Shown here: positions 60,514 through 64,000 of the stretch, piece after piece
Position numbering within the stretch: the first letter of the stretch is position 1
Layout of the letters: the number at the start of each line of letters is the position of its first letter
Assembly (NCBI RefSeq): GCF_000279535.1
Contig: NZ_ALCH01000005.1
Location: 1-64,000 of the forward strand
DNA from: Streptococcus infantis SPAR10
GTDB lineage: Bacteria > Bacillota > Bacilli > Lactobacillales > Streptococcaceae
DNA length: 64,000 nt
Reading direction: 5' to 3'
Notes under the pieces: model-generated
Told to the model about the DNA's origin: nothing
What the model saw: the letters and a program-made list of their open reading frames with translations, nothing else
Databases searched by the model: none
Translations under genes and position numbers: made by a program

Positions 60514-61203
60514 ATGGAATGGATTAAACTAATAGGGATAGTTATCATTGTGGTTGGTTTTATCTATAAATTAGATACCATCGCAACGGTAGTCTTAGCT
60601 AGTTTAGTTACAGCTCTAGTTTCTGGAGTTTCTCTTGTTGAGTTCTTGGAAATTTTAGGAAGAGAATTTAGCAATCAACGAGTTCTTACGATTTTTATGG
60701 TAACCTTGCCCTTGGTTGGTTTATCTGAAACTTTTGGCCTCAAGCAACGTTCGATTGACTTGATTCAAAGGATAAAGGGGCTGACCGTAGGAAGTTTTTA
60801 TACCGTTTATTTCTTTTTTCGGGAACTCGACAGCTTCTTTGCCATTCGTATCGGAGGGCAGCCACAGTTTGTAAGGCCTCTGGTTCAACCCATGGGACAA
60901 GCAGCGGCAGAGTCACAATTAGGTAGAAAATTAACGGAGCAGGAGAGCGAAGCGCTAAAAGCGCGTGCAGCAGCAAATGATAATTTTGCAAATTTCTTTG
61001 CTCAGAACACTTTCGTTGGTGCAGGTGGTGTCCTCTTAGTTGGGGGCACTCTGGACCAATTAGGTTACGAAAGTAATTATGCAGGGATCGCTTCGGATTC
61101 TCTTATTGTTGCAGGAGTTGCCCTACTTGTGGTAGGGATTTACAATTACTTATTTGATAGAAAACTGCTAGCGAATAAGCTTAGTAAAGGAAAAGAAGAA
61201 TGA
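60514..61203 (+). CDS. DUF969 membrane protein
   Basis: A 229-aa membrane protein of family DUF969, about five helices, with the conserved polar stretch FFFRELDSFFAIRIGGQPQF and the block NFANFFAQNTFVGAGGVLLV. It overlaps DUF979 by 4 bases (ATGA). The two are thought to form one transporter, each half carrying part of the helices. Co-occurrence with pcp points to pyroglutamate or related uptake (inference). Confidence 0.88.
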   Translation: MEWIKLIGIVIIVVGFIYKLDTIATVVLASLVTALVSGVSLVEFLEILGREFSNQRVLTIFMVTLPLVGLSETFGLKQRSIDLIQRIKGLTVGSFYTVYFFFRELDSFFAIRIGGQPQFVRPLVQPMGQAAAESQLGRKLTEQESEALKARAAANDNFANFFAQNTFVGAGGVLLVGGTLDQLGYESNYAGIASDSLIVAGVALLVVGIYNYLFDRKLLANKLSKGKEE

Positions 61204-62123
61204 CCAATCTAGCAAGACAGTTATTAGAGTTAACCTATATTGTGATTGGTTGTCAATTTCTTCACACGGCCTATTGTAGCTACAAAGACAAAACAAACCC
61301 AGTTCGATATGGAACAGCTGGGTTTTGGGCTTTATTGGGAATCAGTTTTATTGGTGGTTCCTATCTACCATCTATCTGTATTGGAATTATCGTAGTGCTC
61401 TTAGCCCTACTAACACTCTTTAAACAGGTTCGTATCGGAACCTTGCCGTCTCTGAATGAAGTCAAGGCAAATATTGAAGCTAAACGGTTGAAGAATAAAA
61501 TTTTTATTCCGGTCATGTTGATGGCTTTGATTGCTTTAGTATTAGCAAAAATGATCCCTGAGTTTAGTAAGATTGCTATCAGCCTTGCAGCATTTCTTGC
61601 AACCATCTCTCTTTTATTGATTACTAAAAGTTCTCCTAAAAGCTTGCTGGCAGAAAATAATCGCATGGTTCAGCAAGTCTCAACTAGTGGGATTGTGCCC
61701 CAACTTTTAGGGGCTTTGGGAGCGATTTTTACCGTAGCAGGAGTTGGAGATTTAATGTCACATCTGATAAGTGGTTTTGTTCCTTCGGGGAGTCGGTTGA
61801 TGGGTGTAGTGGCTTATGTGTTGGGAATGGTTCTATTTTCAATGATTATGGGAAATGCCTTTGCGGCCTTTACTGTCATTACTGCTGGAATTGGTGTTCC
61901 CTTTGTATTTTCCTTGGGAGCAGATCCAATCATGGCGGGTGCTCTTGCTATGACAGCAGGTTGTTGTGGGACTCTATTAACCCCAATGGCTGCCAATTTC
62001 AATACTCTACCTGTGGCCCTTTTGGATATGAAAGATCCAAATGGCGTTATCAAAGCGCAAATAGGAGTAGCTATTGTCATGATTATCATACATGTATTTC
62101 TGATGTACTTTTTGGCATTTTAG
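61200..62123 (+). CDS. DUF979 membrane protein
   Basis: A 307-aa partner of DUF969 with about eight to nine helices. [20 protein letters not shown] and [20 protein letters not shown] are conserved blocks likely forming the transport path. The ATG overlaps the DUF969 stop. pcp follows after 13 bases, making a three-gene unit. Confidence 0.88.
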   Translation: MTNLARQLLELTYIVIGCQFLHTAYCSYKDKTNPVRYGTAGFWALLGISFIGGSYLPSICIGIIVVLLALLTLFKQVRIGTLPSLNEVKANIEAKRLKNKIFIPVMLMALIALVLAKMIPEFSKIAISLAAFLATISLLLITKSSPKSLLAENNRMVQQVSTSGIVPQLLGALGAIFTVAGVGDLMSHLISGFVPSGSRLMGVVAYVLGMVLFSMIMGNAFAAFTVITAGIGVPFVFSLGADPIMAGALAMTAGCCGTLLTPMAANFNTLPVALLDMKDPNGVIKAQIGVAIVMIIIHVFLMYFLAF

Positions 62124-62136
62124 TAAAGGAAATAAA

Positions 62137-62781
62137 ATGAGAATATTAGTTACAGGATTTGATCCTTTTGGTGGTGAAAAAGTCAATCCAGCTCTAGAAG
62201 CAGTTAAATCATTACCGTCTGTAATTCATGGAGCTGAGATACGCTGGGTAGAGATTCCAACAGTCTTTTATAAATCAGCAGAGGTTTTAGAAGCAGAAAT
62301 AAATCGATACCATCCAGATGTTGTGCTTTGTATCGGACAAGCAGGAGGAAGAGCGAGTTTAACTCCTGAGAGAGTTGCTATCAATCAAGATGATGCTAGA
62401 ATTCCAGATAACCAAAGAAATCAACCGATTGACACTCCAATTCGCCTAGATGGAGAAGCTGCCTACTTTAGCACACTCCCTATCAAAGCAATGGTACAAG
62501 CCATAAAAGAAGAAGGGCTACCTGCTTCAGTATCCAATTCAGCTGGAACCTTTGTTTGCAATCATCTAATGTATCAGGCTCTCTACTTAGCGGATAAGAA
62601 ATTTCCTAATATGAGAGCAGGCTTTATGCATATTCCCTATATGACAGAACAAGTGGTAAATAAGCCTAATACTGCATCCATGTGCTTAAGAGATATTGTC
62701 CGAGGTATCGAAGTTGCTATTGGTGCTATCGTAGACCATAAAGATAAAGATTTGAAATTAGTCGGAGGGGCGACTCACTAA
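62137..62781 (+). CDS. pcp: Pyrrolidone-carboxylate peptidase
   Basis: A 214-aa cysteine peptidase removing N-terminal pyroglutamate. The catalytic Glu lies in [19 protein letters not shown], Cys in [17 protein letters not shown] and His in AGFMHIPYM. Full family length. AAAGGAAAT ribosome site. Last of the DUF969-DUF979-pcp unit and followed by a terminator. Confidence 0.97.
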   Translation: MRILVTGFDPFGGEKVNPALEAVKSLPSVIHGAEIRWVEIPTVFYKSAEVLEAEINRYHPDVVLCIGQAGGRASLTPERVAINQDDARIPDNQRNQPIDTPIRLDGEAAYFSTLPIKAMVQAIKEEGLPASVSNSAGTFVCNHLMYQALYLADKKFPNMRAGFMHIPYMTEQVVNKPNTASMCLRDIVRGIEVAIGAIVDHKDKDLKLVGGATH

Positions 62782-62813
62782 TGATTCAATTTTCAAATTA
62801 AAAAATATTCCTT

Positions 62814-62851
62814 AAACTCTCTATCAAGATTAGCTTGATAGAGAGTTTTTT
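62814..62851 (+). terminator. pcp terminator
   Basis: AAACTCTCTATCAAG pairs with CTTGATAGAGAGTTT, then a T-run. Confidence 0.92.
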
Positions 62852-62852
62852 C

Positions 62853-62881
62853 TTGCTAGATTAGGGATTTTCTTGTAAAAT
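62853..62881 (+). promoter_or_regulatory. Promoter of DUF2969 gene
   Basis: TTGCTA, 17 bases, TAAAAT. Confidence 0.65.
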
Positions 62882-62905
62882 AGAAAAAGTGAAAAGAGGT
62901 ATGGT

Positions 62906-63136
62906 ATGAGCAAAAAAGATAAAAAAATTGAGATTCAATTATCAGATGCTAAAGTAGCAGTTGGAAAAGATAAGTACGCTGGTTACACATTAACAATTGG
63001 TAAAAAGTTAATCGGTGAAATTGCCGAACTAGATGACCAATTTGCAATCATAAAGAATGGAAATGTCGATAGTTTTTACAAAAATCTTGAAAAAGCTGTG
63101 GAAATATTGATTGAGAACTATAATTTAGCAAAATAA
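62906..63136 (+). CDS. DUF2969 protein
   Basis: A 76-aa soluble streptococcal/lactobacillar protein of family DUF2969 (KIEIQLSDAKVAVGKDKYAG, then GEIAELDDQFAII, EKAVEILIENYNLAK). Alternating strands with a C-terminal helix. Function unknown. AAGAGGTATGGT ribosome site. It stands alone before the tRNA pair. Confidence 0.85.
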   Translation: MSKKDKKIEIQLSDAKVAVGKDKYAGYTLTIGKKLIGEIAELDDQFAIIKNGNVDSFYKNLEKAVEILIENYNLAK

Positions 63137-63139
63137 TGC

Positions 63140-63168
63140 TTGTTTTTTGCAAATTTTCATGATATAAT
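63140..63168 (+). promoter_or_regulatory. tRNA operon promoter
   Basis: TTGTTT, 17 bases, TATAAT, 17 bases before tRNA-Tyr. Confidence 0.75.
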
Positions 63169-63185
63169 AGTTTTCGTTGATTGTC

Positions 63186-63266
63186 GGAGAGATAGCGAAG
63201 AGGCTAAACGCGGCGGACTGTAAATCCGCTCCTTCGGGTTCGGGGGTTCGAATCCCTCTCTCTCCA
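63186..63266 (+). tRNA. tRNA-Tyr (GTA)
   Basis: A class II tRNA with a long variable arm. Acceptor GGAGAGA pairs with TCTCTCC, discriminator A; anticodon stem CGGACTGTAAATCCG with anticodon GTA; T-loop TTCGAAT. CCA is not encoded. Cotranscribed with tRNA-Gln. Confidence 0.97.
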
Positions 63267-63275
63267 TATCATCAA

Positions 63276-63347
63276 TGGGGTATAGCCAAGCGGTAAGGCA
63301 AGGGACTTTGACTCCCTCATGCGTTGGTTCGAATCCAGCTACCCCAG
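63276..63347 (+). tRNA. tRNA-Gln (TTG)
   Basis: Acceptor TGGGGTA pairs with TACCCCA; anticodon TTG in GGGACTTTGACTCCC; T-arm TTGGTTCGAATCCAG; discriminator G. CCA is not encoded. Nine bases after tRNA-Tyr. Confidence 0.97.
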
Positions 63348-63435
63348 TTCTTAGGTAATAAATTCAAGATAAAAAGAAAAATATCTTAGGGTATTTTATT
63401 TTTATAATTGAAGGACGTTCGAGATGTTCATGTCG

Positions 63436-63464
63436 TTGCGGGTGCTTAGGAAAAAAATTATAAG
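63436..63464 (+). promoter_or_regulatory. Possible rpsA promoter
   Basis: TTGCGG, 17 bases, TATAAG, about 45 bases before rpsA. The region from 63348 also contains AAGATA/TATCTT that could pair. Confidence 0.5.
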
Positions 63465-63507
63465 TATGTCAAGTTAAAAAAGACTTGATTGTTGGAGGAT
63501 TTTTTAG

Positions 63508-64000
63508 ATGAATGAATTTGAAGATTTGCTAAATAGCGTTAGCCAAGTTGAACCTGGTGATGTTGTTAGTGCTGAAGTATTGACAGTTGATGCTAATCAA
63601 GCTAACGTTGCAATCTCTGGAACTGGTGTTGAAGGTGTCTTGACTCTTCGCGAATTGACAAACGATCGCGATGCAGATATCAATGACTTTGTAAAAGTAG
63701 GTGAAGTATTTGATGTTCTTGTACTTCGTCAAGTAGTTGGTAAAGATACTGATACAGTAACATACCTTGTATCTAAAAAACGCCTTGAAGCTCGCAAAGC
63801 ATGGGACAAACTTGTAGGACGCGAAGAAGAAGTTGTTACAGTTAAAGGAACTCGCGCTGTTAAAGGTGGACTTTCAGTAGAATTTGAAGGTTTGCGTGGA
63901 TTTATCCCAGCTTCAATGTTGGATACTCGTTTCGTACGTAACACTGAGCGTTTTGTAGGTCAAGAATTTGAAGCTAAAATCAAAGAAGTTGACCCTAAAG
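63508..64000 (+). CDS. rpsA: 30S ribosomal protein S1, partial (N-terminal part)
   Basis: The first 164 codons of an S1 protein, running off the window end. MNEFEDLLNSVSQVEPGDVV begins the first S1 OB-fold repeat (EVLTVDANQANVAISGTGVE), and VKGTRAVKGGLSVEFEGLRG with FIPASMLDTRFV belongs to the second. S1 helps load mRNA onto the 30S subunit; Gram-positive versions have about four repeats. TTGGAGGATTTTTTAG lies upstream of the ATG. Confidence 0.95.
   Translation, partial: MNEFEDLLNSVSQVEPGDVVSAEVLTVDANQANVAISGTGVEGVLTLRELTNDRDADINDFVKVGEVFDVLVLRQVVGKDTDTVTYLVSKKRLEARKAWDKLVGREEEVVTVKGTRAVKGGLSVEFEGLRGFIPASMLDTRFVRNTERFVGQEFEAKIKEVDPK

Overview
The window is a low-GC Gram-positive chromosome segment from a Mitis-group Streptococcus (mitis/oralis/pneumoniae relatives). 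Evidence: the gene order (rpsP-khpA-rimM-trmD, gor, a MacAB-like exporter, metG, pepN-ciaRH, rpiA-deoB-punA-deoD, coaA, pdp-deoC-cdd-nucleoside ABC transporter, plsY, parE-parC-ilvE, pcp, rpsA), the CiaRH pair, LPFTG surface anchoring, lipoboxes and strong AGGAGG ribosome sites. Several broken genes and accessory insertions make it look like a commensal rather than a textbook pneumococcus. Start codons were chosen from ribosome sites and promoters, so several differ from the longest possible reading frame. There are no rRNA genes, CRISPR arrays or intact insertion sequences.

Layout. 0-5.6 kb (mostly minus strand): membrane protein, zinc ribbon, cyclophilin lipoprotein, DeoR/HAD pair, a frameshifted remnant, and an Xre/membrane-protein pair behind a double operator-like repeat. 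6-9.5 kb: ribosome and tRNA modification genes, nucleic-acid-binding small proteins, bioY. 9.6-17.5 kb: gor, three-gene efflux operon, metG, aldo/keto reductase. 17.6-20.1 kb: a decaying accessory patch (DUF2829/Tad2-like, SDR, NUDIX remnant, PEP-domain protein without its catalytic Cys, ASCH gene with an early stop). 20.3-22.1 kb: Thr-rich LPXTG adhesin. 22.8-29.9 kb: pepN, ciaRH, DUF3270, HrtAB/DevAC-like ABC pair. 30-36.6 kb: U32 protein, rpiA, deoB, DUF1697, punA, CLC channel, deoD. 36.7-38.5 kb (minus): FlaR-like kinase, rpsT, coaA. 39-46.8 kb: methyltransferase, pdp, deoC, cdd, nucleoside-binding lipoprotein and ABC transporter. 46.8-49.8 kb: plsY (minus) and an amino-acid ABC operon with a frameshifted ATPase. 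50-57.3 kb: parE and parC, separated by a duplicated membrane-protein/aadE-like module. 57.5-64 kb: ilvE, peptide-binding lipoprotein, DUF969/DUF979/pcp, DUF2969, tRNA-Tyr, tRNA-Gln and the start of rpsA.

How the genes work together. Two clusters form nearly a whole nucleoside-salvage route: the BMP-type ABC transporter imports nucleosides; Cdd deaminates cytidine; Pdp, PunA and DeoD release bases and (deoxy)ribose-1-P; DeoB converts these to 5-phosphates; DeoC and RpiA feed glycolysis and the pentose-phosphate pathway. DUF969/DUF979 plus Pcp and the peptide-binding lipoprotein suggest pyroglutamyl-peptide use.

The most unusual signal is an approximately 89-nt, four-helix hairpin found twice, immediately upstream of deoD and of parC. 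Every helix shows compensatory base changes between the two copies while the apical loop GAGCATCGCTCACTG is identical. I do not recognise it as a named RNA family. Other notable signals: an A6 frameshift in an ABC ATPase, three probable leaderless genes, a duplicated membrane/aadE module, and a PEP-utilizing domain lacking its usual Cys.
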